DNA of 64,000 nt, taken from contig CM065814.1 of assembly GCA_033398695.1 (NCBI GenBank), positions 107,758,501 through 107,822,500 on the forward strand, in the 5' to 3' direction. The notes beneath the pieces are model-generated. The model saw only the letters and a program-made list of their open reading frames with translations. It did no database searches and was not told where the DNA came from. The DNA is from Orobanche coerulescens. Its lineage: Eukaryota > Streptophyta > Magnoliopsida > Lamiales > Orobanchaceae. Positions within the stretch are counted from its first letter, which is position 1; each line of letters opens with the position of its first letter. Shown piece after piece: positions 21,895 through 34,085 of this stretch. Both the position numbers and the translations under genes were made by a program.

Positions 21895-22090
21895 ACACGG
21901 CCGAACCAAGCCCGAGTGCGCCCGACAAGGCTGCCGGCGGGGCCGCCACACGCGATCCATCGCCTAGCGGCGGCCGCGATCTGCCAGCGAGGCCGGGCTG
22001 CGAGGCCGGATCGCGGACCGCTGCCTGGGACCGCAAGGCAGCGCCCGGCCAGCTCCAAGCTGCCGAGTCCGTTTACATTTTCGGCTCGTT
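21895..22090. other. GC-rich block in C1 leader
   Basis: About 190 bp rich in CGGCC, GGCCGCC and GCGGCGGCCGCG-type runs, set in DNA that is otherwise strongly AT-rich. It lies about 240-430 nt downstream of the primer-binding site in element sense. Open frames in it (up to 99 codons) show no recognisable domain. A comparable block is at the same place in C3. Confidence 0.7.
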
Positions 22091-22316
22091 TTTTCGCCCC
22101 GATTCTAAAAATAATATTTTTCTAATCTTTATATTACATATTTAAATAAGTTTTTCAAAAGAAAAATAGATTTATATTGTAACATAAAATCATGAAAAAT
22201 TAATTTTTAGATGAACAATTGAAAATCAATACATAATACGATTATGATTCCATGTCATAAACCATTCAATCAAGCATTCCTAATACTAAATATCGTATAT
22301 ACGATCACAAGACCTA

Positions 22317-22329
22317 CGCTCCGATACCA
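22317..22329 (-). other. C1 primer-binding site
   Basis: Minus strand TGGTATCGGAGCG, one base after the LTR end: initiator tRNA-Met type. Confidence 0.75.
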
Positions 22330-22330
22330 C

Positions 22331-24358
22331 TGTTGGGATTCGGTGCCTAAAACGAAGGCGCAGCGGAAGCAATATATGAATCTAATTCGATCCGAATTCC
22401 TTAAGAGGATCGATCAAGCTACGTATATACGAATATAAAATGAAATAATGTAAGGTTCGAAATCATACCCTCGTAGTCCGTTGATTAAATGGTGAGAAGA
22501 TTATGTCCCTTGCGAATCCAACCCGCAGCAAGCTCTAGGATGATCCAACGCCGAAAACACCGCGTCTCTACTTGCCGCACCGTAGAAATGAACGGAACGA
22601 TAAGCACCCGATCAACCTCCAAGGTTACGGCTAGAATAGGATGATGAAGCTTTCAAATGTGAATATAACACTCTAAGTGTATAACTCACAATCTCTCAAT
22701 GATCTCTTGAATTTTCTCCAAGAAAAACTCAAGAAGAGTAAATGAAGAAGAAGATTATAAAGAAGACCAAGAAAATAATTTTCTCTCTCTCTCTTTCCTT
22801 GCAAATGAGTGGTATGTTTCAAGTCTCGGAAGAGAAGTGTAGTCTTCACAATATATCCTTCATTATCTCACCAAAATCACCTATCCATTAAAATAAGAGA
22901 TATGATATCTCTTAAGGTCTTTGGTCTTCCACCTATAAAGGTAGAGAAAGACCAAAAGGGAATGGGAGTAGGTGAGACAGCCTCTAGAAGAACCGGACGA
23001 GTTTGGTTCATTTCAAACTCCCGTGAGTCCAATCAGATAAATTCCATTCTGTTCTGATGTATTTATATCAATTAATTAATCCAATTAATTAATCATATCA
23101 AATACAAAATAATATAATTAATTTCTCCAAGAAATAATTATATTCATGAATTAAATTAATCACCCAGTATTATATCTAATTCATTAGGCCGTAAATTAAT
23201 TTATCTAATAAATTAATTCAGACACTCAATGTCCCATAATTAATTACACATCCAATGTTCAATAAACTAGATATCCAAAATATAATATTAATAAAGAGAG
23301 AATAAGATCGATTCATTCTGCGCGACTTGGTAGGTCTGTCTCAGTTAGCAATGGGAGGAACCAAAGAGTAGTAGCACCACCTAACCAGCCTGGAGGCATA
23401 TACTGTACCCTAACTGAGAATGAATGATGGGGATCATTCCAAAACCTTTCTATTGTGAATACCAGTATACATATAAACCCTTCTTTCAAATGTCCCGATC
23501 AAGTTATAGGGTCACGGTCAGTCAAACCCTATCTATACTTGACGCTATACTCGCCGCAGGAGATCGAACAGATCCGGTTGGTTGATTCAAGTCTAAGTGC
23601 ATGAGTTAATGCAAATAAAGATCATCGAGCTCTCGTGTATCCAATATAACTAGCTCCAATGCTTTGGCCAAAGACTTATGATCTCATCTGCCAATAACCG
23701 CATAGGACATATAACCCGTTCACTAACAGGAGAATGAATCCTATCTTGGTATTTAGTAGAACCTGCTACTTGCCCATCAAGACGCACGTCGAGGTTAACC
23801 CCCACCTTCTAGTTTTCTGGGTCGAACTACTTTAATGAAAATCTTAACGTCACAAGCACATCCCTACTAAATCATCAAGTCGAAGGTTTACGAATACCTA
23901 TCACAACCTTTCAATTTCGTCATTGACTGTCCCGAAGTGAAATCCGTGTGACGAATCGAGGGTGAGTCGGTTCGAGTATACTAATCTCATTAGCATACCT
24001 ACAATTTGTGCTCCCACTAACCATTAGTGTTCGACAGGCACTCTCCAAGTTAAAGAACACGTCATACAAGTCTTCATATAAACTTAACGCCCAGTCAAGT
24101 TTCATCGACTTGCGAATGACTAAGTATTTGAGCCATAAACTTTTCCAGTGCCGATCCCCTTATCCAATAAGGAGTGGAATGTTTTGTTCTCGAATACACG
24201 GACTAGTTTCTATATATATATTTACGAGTCAGGAATGCTAGTGACTACCAGTAAATAAAGAAACATATAATTGCCTTCTGGTAATGATTTACATAATAAC
24301 AAGTACAATGCCTCCACTCAACATCCTCTGAGTGGCATTCGAGGGCATACTCCTAACA
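22331..24358 (-). mobile_element. Copia C1, 5' LTR (2.03 kb)
   Basis: Ends TGTTGGGATTCGG at 22331 and CTCCTAACA at 24358. A second member of the family is the solo LTR at 55592-57533 with the same ends. Orientation is set by the primer-binding site to its left. Open frames inside are short and unconvincing. Inserted into the older copia pol that resumes at 24359. Confidence 0.83.
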
Positions 24359-25179
24359 GTAACCACGTCTATTAGCTGCATTTTCAATCCTTCTGAAATA
24401 ACTAGGCTAATTAAATAGCAGAATGTAATAACGTCCATTATGGGGGAGTACGTTTCCTTATAATCAATACCAGGGCATTGTGAGAAATCTTATGCCATAA
24501 CGAGCCTTGTACCTTAGGACTTTGTGATTCTCATTATGCTTTTTGACAAGAACCTATTGATGTCCTAAAGGCTTTACATTTGGCGTAGTTAGCACTACTG
24601 GCCCAAATACCTGGCGTTTTCTTAAAAAGTCAAGCTCTGCCTGGATTGCTTCCTTACATTTAAGCCAATCTTTTATACGCTGACATTCTTCAATAGAGCG
24701 TGGTTCGATATCATCGTGCTCTATAATTTCTTGATCAACTATGTATGCAAACGCATCATCAATATGAGTGGTCCATCGTTCCATTAAATCAGACGCACTT
24801 TCATAATTAATCGAGATCTCTTTATTCTCCGATGTTGAATCGATATTCAGGGCATCCCTCAGTAATGATTCGTGGACATATCTATACTTAGATACATTCT
24901 CGTGGGAGAGATTCCCAGTATTGATGATCAAGGGATTGATTTGTGCCTCATCTGCCCTTTTCTTCCTTAGGTGGGCGTTTATTGAACCAAGTGGCTACCT
25001 TTTTTTTCCGGGAACCATGACCTCAATCGCACTTCCATCGGGTGCGATTGCATCACTTGGTACATTTATTATACTCCCTGTTGGTCATAGTATACTATCT
25101 TACATCTTAGAAGCGGGGTTGAATAAGCTGTACTCTTTCTCGAAGTTTGATTTGTGTAGCGAAAGTCTTTAGACTAAGT
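24359..25179 (-). pseudogene. pol: Old copia pol fragment (integrase-RT junction)
   Basis: Minus strand, with one open stretch (24931-24554). It shows the region before the RT domain (SIEECQRIKDWLKCKEAIQA, a variant of the W..A...E motif), FLRKRQVFGPVV, and, after frame breaks toward 24359, TYSPVMD-like and VISE-like RT remnants. Cut on the left by the C1 LTR and on the right by a SIRE-like LTR. The residues match a copia RT of the long-LTR type, but the catalytic YVDD part is missing. Old and non-functional. Confidence 0.75.
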
Positions 25180-26246
25180 TGCTGTAAGTACAACAACTAG
25201 ACGATCTCGTGTAGTTTGGTGCTTGCAGGGTTTTCAAAGCAAGTATACTAAAATCACAAGCAATAGGAAAATAATGAGGACATAAAGTAATAACACACAG
25301 TTTAATGTGGTTCGAGTAATCCCCTCTACGTCTACAGGTTGTCCACACAGGAGTAAGAAGTTTACTAAAATCAAGGCGTACACAACTATATGATTTTAAC
25401 TAAACCCGTCTCTGTATCATGTACACAAATTGATACAGTCGACTATAGCTTGAGCTGTTCACACAGATTTGTTGTAGGCTTCTTCGACTTGCTTCTTCCC
25501 ACACAGATTGAAGCTCCATCCTTGACCCTATTCTTCCCACACAGGTCAGAATAGCTTGACTTAGTCCACACAGGGCTAAGGATCTCAACAATAAGGTTTG
25601 AAGTATCACGAGTACGAACAACAACTGTAGGCTTTGTAGGCTTCGCTGTAGTTGTGCACTTATGTTGTTCTTGTGATATTTGTTGTATGCTTGAAGAAAT
25701 ATATTGCTCTTGATAGTAGATTCGTCAATAAGTGATCCAGTAAGTTCGAGCAATGTCCTCTTGCTTAGGTTATTTATAACCTAAGAAATAGATCTGTTAT
25801 AAATATAGCCGTCAGCCGGTTGGTGAGATTTAGATAGCTCTGATTGGCGGCTTCAGAATGTTGAATTAAAGATGTTTCGCATTTAATGCTTCAGACATTC
25901 TCTTTGATCCGCATTAAATGCTCTTCTATCTGTAGTTTCTTTGGTTGCATTAAATGTTGTACTGTCGGCATTAAATACTACTTTAAAATCGTGAATTCTT
26001 TGTGAATAAAGAATTGGTTATCTCACAACTGTTTAAAGTTCGGTCTATATTCTGTTGTATTTGTGTTTTACTTTTTCTAAGTAAAACACCTGCAACATCT
26101 TTGTTGTGGCCAACGTTTATTCTTTGCTGTACTCTAAAGCTTAACTGTAGGATTTAACTTCTTTGGGCGATGTATAAAGTTGCGCTGTAGGGACAAGTTG
26201 TATGGTGCATTTATCAAAACACTTAGGAATATTATTTTTTCCAACA
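25180..26246 (-). mobile_element. SIRE-like copia, 3' LTR (about 1.07 kb)
   Basis: In element sense begins TGTTGGAAAAAATAATATTC right after a purine tract, a start typical of SIRE-type copia elements. The distal end is placed at about 25180 (TGCTGTAAG) with a few bases of doubt. Inside are at least five scattered CCACACAG motifs. The frame at 25753-25400 is not a recognisable gene. Confidence 0.72.
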
Positions 26247-26260
26247 ATTTCCCCTTTTTG
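26247..26260 (-). other. Polypurine tract of SIRE-like element
   Basis: Minus strand AAAAAGGGGAAAT next to the LTR start. It primes plus-strand DNA synthesis. The stretch 26261-26689 beyond it is AT-rich and I see no gene in it. Confidence 0.7.
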
Positions 26261-26689
26261 TAATACCAAAACCTTTTAAAACACATGGTTTTCTTCAAGT
26301 CTTATGTCAGATGATTTGACTTCGAGACTTAAACTTAAATTTGAGCTGCTGGCATGCAAGTGCTAAAACTTTAAATCCTACAAGACTAAGTGTATTACGA
26401 CTTAAATTATTATTAGCTCGTAGGCTCAATCTTACATCAAGTAGTCATATTTGAATACAACTTAATCTATAAATTGTTCGCAGACAAGTTCTTACAGCTT
26501 GAGACTTAGCAAATTTATACTTGGAAAAGATTTCAATATGAATCGTAATCAAACCAGTAACTAAATATTACGAGCTATAATCTTTTGAGGTAAAATAAGA
26601 TTTTATTCATAAGCTGGATTTCAGTGCTGTTCGAAATTGAAATAATACATCGGGGAGCATACAATAATGAAAAGATACAGCTGTCAGGA

Positions 26690-29600
26690 GTTATCCTCTA
26701 TAATGTTGTTGCTTCCAAGACTTCCAAGAGAGATCATGCTTGGTTCCTTTCCACCAGTTGACTAAGGAATCTCTGCCTTGGTCCTTATGGATGTTTCTTC
26801 CTTCTTGGGAGACATCGAAGGCGAGAATCCAGTCTTCTGGGTGAGTCTTCGGATCACCCTTCAGATGTTTAGACTTCAGCTTCAATTGTAAAGGGAGCTT
26901 TTCTTCTGACAGGGGCCTTGAGAACTCTTTCGAAGCATCCTACAGTGTCTTGAATTGATTAAACAAGGCTGATTCTCTGATGAGAGTACAAAAGTATATC
27001 AGCAGTTCATTATTCTTCCATGTCTTCAACTCTTCTGTTGATGGTTGTCTGTTTGTAGGAAGCTGAATCTCAGTGGGCTTACAAACTGTATTTTTTTCAT
27101 GGAAAATTAGGATCCTGGAACTCGGGATGAGAACCAATTACCATGTATCTTGTTCTCTTTGGCCTGGACTATGTCCGACCAATCTTCTCATAGATGTAGC
27201 AACATTGTTGTCCACTATTGCTTCCATCTCCCTTTCTTTCTCCAATCTTCATCTCCTTCCAGCCTCACGGGCTTCTTCCCCATTTTTGGTATTATCAAGC
27301 TCTGTGACTTTACCATGAATATCCCAAAGAATATCCATTGATTTAGCCTTGTCTTTAATGCCTTTCATCGAGTCCACCAGACTGGCGACCACTACAGTTA
27401 GGTCGTTGATTTTATGATCATGGGCAGTTAGTCTGGATCCGATGTACTCTAGGGAGGTAACTGTTTTGGCTTCAGCAACTCTTAGATTTTCCTGCTCCTG
27501 CTTGAGGATCCTCTCCTGGTGCTGCTTGAGCTGGTGCAAGGCATGCCATAAGGCATTCCACATGAGTCGGAATGCTTCTTCAACATCATGCACAACTCTT
27601 TTAGCGTTAGGGAGTTCATCTTGGGCAGTCTCTTGCATCCAATTGAGTTCCTTGCCGACATCATATAGTGCTTTTACAACATCCTATAAGAAGACGGTTT
27701 GGCGACTGATTTGCTGCAATTGCTCTATTCTTGCTTTGGTGCAAGGAGAGTGGGGATTGGCAATTTTTGAATCACCAGGGCTCTCCTAACTGTTCGATGA
27801 TGACATTGTGCTTTGGATTTTTAGGGTTATCGTCAGGTAGGAAGTCCTCATCTGGTTCATTTGATGAACATGTAGGGATAGGAGTTTGTACCTGTTTTGG
27901 GGCTGGAACCTATGTAGGTTCAGTCGGTGCTTCTATTTGGGAGATAGAGGGGACTGATTCCTCCTGCCTTGGTGGGGAGTATGTAGACTGTTATACAAGA
28001 GGTGCTGATTCCTCTCGTTGGCTCTCAGCTTCCGCCTGTTCCTTAGGAGGGACTGAATCCTCCTGTTAGACGGTGCGAGATGCATCTTCCTCAATCGGAG
28101 GGACCGATTCCTTCTTAATGGGAGATGCTGGTTTCTCCGGCTGCTCGTCAGGTGCAGCAACTTCAGTAATTAAAGAAGGGACATATTCCTCCTATTTGTT
28201 GCCAGTATGGACGGCTTTCTCTTGAGGGGTGGTGGACTTGGATTGTTCAGATGATGTCTCCTAGCCCTTGACATCCTTCGACTTAGCAAAATCTTTCTCG
28301 TGAGCCTCTTCATGGCTTATCCTCAACCCATTTGTAGGGCGTCATCAACCCCATCAGAGTCTATATCTGAGTGATGGCTTGAGCTTCGAGTCCCATCTTC
28401 AGACAGTTTCTTCCCTTTCAGTCGGGCCATCTTCTTTTCCACATAGTATTTCGTGCTGAGCCCATGGCAAAAAGGATCATCCCATCTGATAAGGACCTCG
28501 ACGTTCTCGATTATGTGACCTCCAACATGAATATTTTTTCCTCCTTTTAGTCTTCCTAGTTGTACAGAGTGTCATCTGGGGCGACTTTGTAGTCCTTCCA
28601 TAATTTGAAGCATTCAAATGCCTCATCGATTTAGACCTGGAGAACTGTTTTATTAATGATATCTGAGGGGGAGGGACTCCAAATATTAGAGGGCTCCAAT
28701 GTATGGTTGGACTCCTTTACAGGTATGGGAGCTTGTTGAGGACAGGGATCCCTGACAGGGTGGGGTGCCTTATGGGAGAGGGGCTCCTAACAGGAGAGGG
28801 CGCCTGTTAGGAGAGGTGGTTGTAGGCTCCGAAGGGGTATCCAATTCTACAACTCATTCCAACTTTACAAACAGTTGGCCATCCGTCATGACCGCAATAG
28901 GCACAGTATCTGTCGTAGGAGCAACCGAGGTTTCTTCTATAGGAGTAGCTTCCTGTGAGTCTGCTACTGCGGGAAAGGGTGCAGTAGGTGGAACTACCTC
29001 AGTGACCGCTGTAGTCACCTGAGGTGCTATAGGAACAGCTTTCAACTTTGAAGGCTTCTTGGTCTTCTGCCTTTTCTTCCTCTCGACAGTTGTAGGAAGC
29101 TGCTATCGGGAATAACCTTTTTCTTTCTAACGTGCCTCTTATTGCTATCATCAACCTTAGCCTTGGAGGAGTGATCGGTGACGTCTCTTGGATCACTCGA
29201 CATTGGTATTGAGAAGGGGTCGAGCATGTTGTCAAGCAGAGTTGCTTTGTTGTACAGGGTGGGCTCAGAACCCCCTAAGAATTTTCCAGCCAAAATCTTC
29301 TTGGCCGGATGAGATTGTTGTGTGCCAAATCAAGTCAACACATGGTTCAGCATCAGGCCGAAGGAATTTTTTGCCGAATCTGACTTTGAAGCATCCTCCT
29401 GTAGGCATTTCATAATCACTTGGCATCAGCTAACTTTCTCCCCAATCATGATGGCGACCATCATGCGAAACCTCTAATTTGTGCACATCTCAAAGGCTCT
29501 GGTGCTGTTCTCCACGACCCTTCAGAATTTTTGAAGATAAAAGTAGGGGAGGGTGAAATTCTTCTTATGGCACAATTGATAGATTTTTGAGCCATGGAGT

Positions 29601-30060
29601 TTTCGATGAAGTGTTTCTAGGCTTCCAACAAACTGTCAGAGCCAAAAGTTTCCAGCTCCTCCAGAGTCAGACCATCGGAAGGTAACTTGTATAATATCTC
29701 AAGGAGTTCCCTATTCATGGATATCTATTTCTCCTGTACAGTGCTAAAAATAATTGAAAGCCCTTCTTTTCGGATGCATCCAGATAGAATTCCTCCATGA
29801 TCTATTCATCATAATTTTCTGGGTGAAGGCTACCTAGTCTATATAGCCCTGATTTCTTGACATAGAGAATTACATGGTTCATCTCGGTCATGTCTTTGTT
29901 CTCAAAAATTATTGTTGAAGTACAGAACGAGCGAAGATACGTCCGTAAATGATTATGTCCTTTTTTCAGAGAAAGAGAGGAAGTATGTGAAGAAGTCATT
30001 TCTTGCAAAAGAGAGGTAAACACGAACTTAGCAGAAAAACTTCTAAGGATTTAAGCTGTA
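26690..30060 (-). pseudogene. Env-like 3' region of SIRE-like element, broken
   Basis: Between RNase H (ending near 30740) and the 3' LTR lies about 3.4 kb with the layout of the extra ORF of SIRE elements. From its start: a frame at 30023-29802, a basic and serine-rich part (29293-29042), a long proline/threonine/glutamate-rich low-complexity part (29045-27650) and a coiled-coil-like end (27638-27249). Frames are interrupted many times. No certain signal peptide or membrane segment can be read. Identification rests on position and composition, so it is tentative. The stretch 30061-30739 is AT-rich with no recognised gene. Confidence 0.5.
27249..27638 (-). pseudogene. Coiled-coil-like segment of the env-like region
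   Basis: An open stretch of 129 codons rich in Q, E, K and L (LKQHQERILKQEQENLRVAE) with leucine/isoleucine spacing like heptads through VASLVDSMKGIKDKA. SIRE env-like proteins are described as having a coiled coil near the C-terminus, which fits. Alternatively it is part of an unrelated structural ORF. Confidence 0.45.
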
Positions 30061-30739
30061 TGTTGTAGGCTCATTTAATTTGTAGAAAGCGTAAAGAGTT
30101 TGTAGGTTAGCATATTGGCCCTTTTATAGTGTGCAGGAAGGCTAGGTTACAGTGAACAGTCAAATTTAAGGGATGGGAACCATTTTTAAATAAACGTACA
30201 GGATGAATTCAGATGTAATCAGTTTTTGAAATTAACGCCCGGTCCCACCTATGACACACTACAACCTCCACTATTGCATGTTTAGGCCGTTTGAATTTTA
30301 AAATCACAGGATTCAAGATTTTAAAGTCCAGATGTCGTTTTAGTATTGAAAGTTGAATCATTTTAAAATCAGACGATGCACGTGGACTAAAACTGTTTTG
30401 AAAAAGGTTAAGTTTAAGGAATTTGATACGCTTAAAATATTAATTGAAATTCTACAGTATTTGTGTTGTATCCATGAAAGTACAGTGTGCCCCCTTAGAA
30501 GGTACATACAAGATTCAATTTTTACAACAATTTATGATTATACTGTATTCTTGGGTCCTATTATATTCCCCTTTTAAGTAATGCACACTTTATTTGTGAA
30601 AGGTAATTGTACCTTATTCTTCCTATAGTAAGGACATAACTCGCAGTTCTGAGTGTAGGATTAATTAAAGTGGACACTGGATTCGTGGGTCTTACAGCAT
30701 TTCCCCTTAATTGATGAGTAAAATTAAAACTTACAGGGA

Positions 30740-31690
30740 GTTTAATCGAGATGCACCATTCTCAATTCCTGACGAAGCATGCAGAGCCTTGTTATGCTTA
30801 GAGGTTTTGTGAAAATGATGGTTATTTAGATGTCTATATGAATTTGCTCGATCCAAACATCTTAATTCTCCAGATGATTCCTGATGAAGTGATGCTTCGT
30901 ATCAATGTACTTGGTCCTCGAGTGCAATACAGGATTTTGCATGATTGCGATTGCACTCGTGCTGTCGCACATGATTGGAGTTTCTCTTGCCTCTATGCCA
31001 TAGTCATGTAGTTGTTGCTGCATCCACATGATCTGCATGCAGCAGCTTCCAACAGCCTAATATTCTGACTCAGTTGTAGAAAGCGAGTTGGCCAATTGTT
31101 TCTTACTGAACCATGACACAAGTCTAGGTCCAAGAAAGTGACAAGTCCCGCTCGTACTCTTCCTATCTAACTTGCAGCCTCCAAGATCTGAGTCGCTGTA
31201 GCCTACCAAATCGAATTCTTCTTTTTTAAGATACCAAAATCATACATTGATTATTTTTTTTTGACGTACTTAAGGATTGTTTGGCTGTGGTGAAGTGTGA
31301 CTCTTTCGGTGCTACCTGAGATCGAGCACACACTCCTACAATGGGCATGCTGGCTATTAGGTACAAGAGTGAGACTATAAGCTTATTGTTGAGTGATTGA
31401 TCCACTGCTTTCCGACTTCGCTAGGGATGAAGACTTTGAAGTGTTCATTCTTAACTTATTGAGTAGCTCCTTGCGGTATTTCTCCTGGTTGATAAATATA
31501 CCTGTAGGTAGTTGTTTAACCAGCAATCCTAAGAAATAAATAAGTTCTCCAATCATACTCATTTCAAATTTATTTTGCATGAGATGAGAGAACTTCTTAC
31601 ACAGATCAAGGTTAGTTGAACCTAATATCACCTATATAGATTTGCACCATAAGTAGATCATCACCTTCCTGGATTTTACTTAGGAAAATA
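30740..31690 (-). pseudogene. pol: SIRE-like RT end and RNase H
   Basis: From 31690 downward: the end of the RT palm (DDLLMVQIYIGDI, where copia enzymes have YVDDI), then GSTNLDLCKKFSHLMQNKFE and FLGLLVKQLPTGIF of the RT thumb, then, in several frames, RNase H motifs (GYSDSDLGGCK, SWFSKKQ, a TESEYxA motif with a stop, a DSTSA motif, LHSRTK). The catalytic YVDD is changed to YIGD, so RT is dead. The residues match SIRE-type copia pol. Confidence 0.78.
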
Positions 31691-32095
31691 GGTGCCTCTT
31701 AAGACTGTGGCACATATGGCTCAATGCGACAATCGGTAACTATGAAATTGACATTAGGGGGCTTGTCTAGATCATCTTCCTCCATTTAATGAGTTTCCCT
31801 TTCGTTGGACTCTCTATATTTCTTATAGTGAATTGCGACTTGCTTGCTTACATGACAGTTCTTGTACCAATGTCCAGCATCTCCACAATGATAGCACGAT
31901 TCATCATCAACTCAAACTTTAGGGATGATAGGATGGGTAGGTGTGGCTAGCAGAGCCGGAAGCACCAATTCTATGCATTAAATTGAAAGAACCCCCACGT
32001 CCTCGACCACGTCCTCGACCACAACGTTCCTTACAGTGTTGTGGTTTGGGGTTGCCATGTCCAGTCCTATGTACATTGGGTTCTTTACATCTTTC
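31690..32095 (-). pseudogene. gag: Copia gag C-terminal fragment with zinc knuckle
   Basis: Minus strand reads an RGRGRGRGG stretch and then the CCHC knuckle CYHCGDAGHWYKNCH, followed by acidic residues. It passes directly into RT sequence at about 31685, so everything from protease to RT palm is lost by deletion or by joining of two elements. At 32095 it is cut by the insertion of C3. Confidence 0.65.
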
Positions 32096-33567
32096 TGTTA
32101 GGGTTGTATACTGCAAAGCATATTTTATGCTTATATTACCTTATTTCCCTATAACTACCTATGAGAATATTAATTACACATAATCACATGTTTTGCATAT
32201 TTATTAATTTTATGGTTATGCAAATGAAATGTCTAATTATTTTATATTTTAGATAATGTGGTTATTGGTGTCACACGGAAGATCACATTACCGGTGGCTT
32301 ATAAAATAATACAATAGTTCACAACCTATAAAATTCTAGACAAATTGTGTGAAAGGTTGTAATGTATGCTTGAGATTAGTTGGCCTTGACTATTAGCATG
32401 CATTAGCGTATTTGCATACGTTGAACGGGATCCTAGTGAGATAGAGTCTTCTATACTGACTATAAGAAGAACGTAAATCTCGAATAATTATTATTTCTTT
32501 ATTCTAAGTATATAATATTTAATTGTGTATTTATAATATTTATTGCTTTGATTTACCATGGGTGAAAGTCAAAATGATTGACTCAATAAGCTTCGTATCT
32601 TGGGCAATAATATTATTTATATGACAATTATTATAACAAGAAATTGTGACCCGACTCGTGCGGGTTGATGATGTCCCCTTGAGGAGCTCGATAATAATTA
32701 TTATATTAAACCCTGCAGGTGGATTTAATTCTGATATAATAATAAGGTTCGACTGGTACTACTCTTGGATAAAAAAATAATTAATTAAAATTGTCAGTAG
32801 CTTAAATTAACTAATGGACATTCGATATCTTAAATACGAGAAATAATATATTTAAAAAAGGATCCTGATTTCGTAAATTTGGATTTTAAGAGGAAGTGCA
32901 ATATTAACTCTTTAGTGGACTGAGTTGATATTTAATAGACTCAATATATTAGGAAGGGCCTAATATGGATATTTGAGGTCTATTAGGAGTCTTTTCCCTA
33001 ATCCTCCTCAAGATCCCTAGAGTAGTCCAAAAGCCTACAAATAGGACATGAGGGAGGGTTGGCCGCGGCATCATCAATTCTACACAAGGGTTTCGATTTT
33101 CCTTCTTAGTGTTTAATTGTGGATCTTGACTTGTGTATTTGATTCCACAATTGAGATAAAACTTTAATTCTAGCTACAAATCGAAATTACTTGAAGAAAA
33201 GAACACCCAGGGTTGTGAGAAACAAGATTTCGATCGATCTTTGTTGTCCAAGCAATATTCGGTAGCTCGTTGCCCACACCACGTCCGGATTAAGGCGGAA
33301 TCATACTCTAGAAGATCTAAAGGTATAAATACAAGAAGATCAAGGAGAAATTCAAAGACTTTGCTTCAAGGTTAACGTATTCCAAGATCTTTAAGATCTA
33401 GGCAGAATACTACAAATTATCATGTTTAGACGCATAAATATATATTGCTCGTTTAAATTGCTTATTAATATGTGTAATTAATTTGACGAGCCTAAATAGA
33501 TCTGATTCTTGAAGGCCGATTTGAGTAAATCCAAACCCGCCGCTTTCGCTGCGTTTTATTTCCATCA
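32096..33567 (+). mobile_element. Copia C3, 5' LTR (1.47 kb)
   Basis: Starts TGTTAGGGTTGTATACTGCA and ends TTCCATCA just before the primer-binding site. The start is repeated at 48376, where the 3' LTR begins. Intact length, AT-rich, no coding content. Confidence 0.85.
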
Positions 33568-33568
33568 A

Positions 33569-33580
33569 TATCAGAGCCGG
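33569..33580 (+). other. C3 primer-binding site
   Basis: TATCAGAGCCGG, matching the initiator tRNA-Met complement (TGGTATCAGAGCC) except at its first bases. Confidence 0.72.
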
Positions 33581-33892
33581 TCCTTAGGTTCCGTTCAATT
33601 TATTTAATTTTGTGATTAATTGCTAGCAATTTAAAAATATTCATATATTATGATCTTTGGAATATTTTTGCTAGAATTGTCTTGCAGGTGAATATGGTCC
33701 AATTATCATTGCTATATGATTTTCATTTTATTTTTACGCATTTTGGTAATTTGGCCCGGTCTTGAGGCATGTATAAGTTTTACCCGTGAGAAAATTCACG
33801 GGTAGAATATGATTTTTTTTGTTTCCTTGTAATTTTATTGTAAATTAGATGTATTTTATTTTATGTAAAATTGTAATTAAATTGGAGTACGC

Positions 33893-34085
33893 AAAGTACG
33901 AGGGAAAAGGAATTCCGTGGGAGAAGGAGTCCCAATCGGATGAACCGACCAGGATCGATAATTTGCCGTGCGGTCCGGCCACGGGCGTGCGGTCCAGAAC
34001 GTGGTCCAGGCTACTCGTCTGTGTTGGTCGTCCGGTGTATGGTCTTGTTCGTTTTTTCGTCGTTCGTTGCGTCCGTTGGTGCACA
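33893..34085. other. GC-rich block in C3 leader
   Basis: Stretch with CGGTCCGGCCACGGGCGTGC and GTCGTTCGTTGCGTCCG, flanked by AT-rich DNA and about 325-515 nt from the primer-binding site. Counterpart in position of 21895-22090 in C1. Confidence 0.6.

Larger units (their letters stand above)
21169..22330 (-). mobile_element. Copia C1 leader (5' untranslated internal region), truncated
   Basis: Lies between the C1 LTR with its primer-binding site (22317-22329) and the X insertion. Very AT-rich apart from the GC-rich block at 21895-22090. No gag frame is reached before the X junction, so only about 1.1 kb of leader survives here. The rest of C1 should lie left of the window. Confidence 0.68.

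Noticed and set aside
21846..22145. A 99-codon proline/alanine-rich gene in the GC-rich block
   Set aside because: GC-rich DNA lacks stop codons by chance. Overlapping frames are open on both strands and there is no recognisable domain.
27073..29415. Plus-strand open frames over the SIRE-like env region
   Set aside because: They are shadows of the minus-strand low-complexity region, and neighbouring pol and LTR signals are all on the minus strand.
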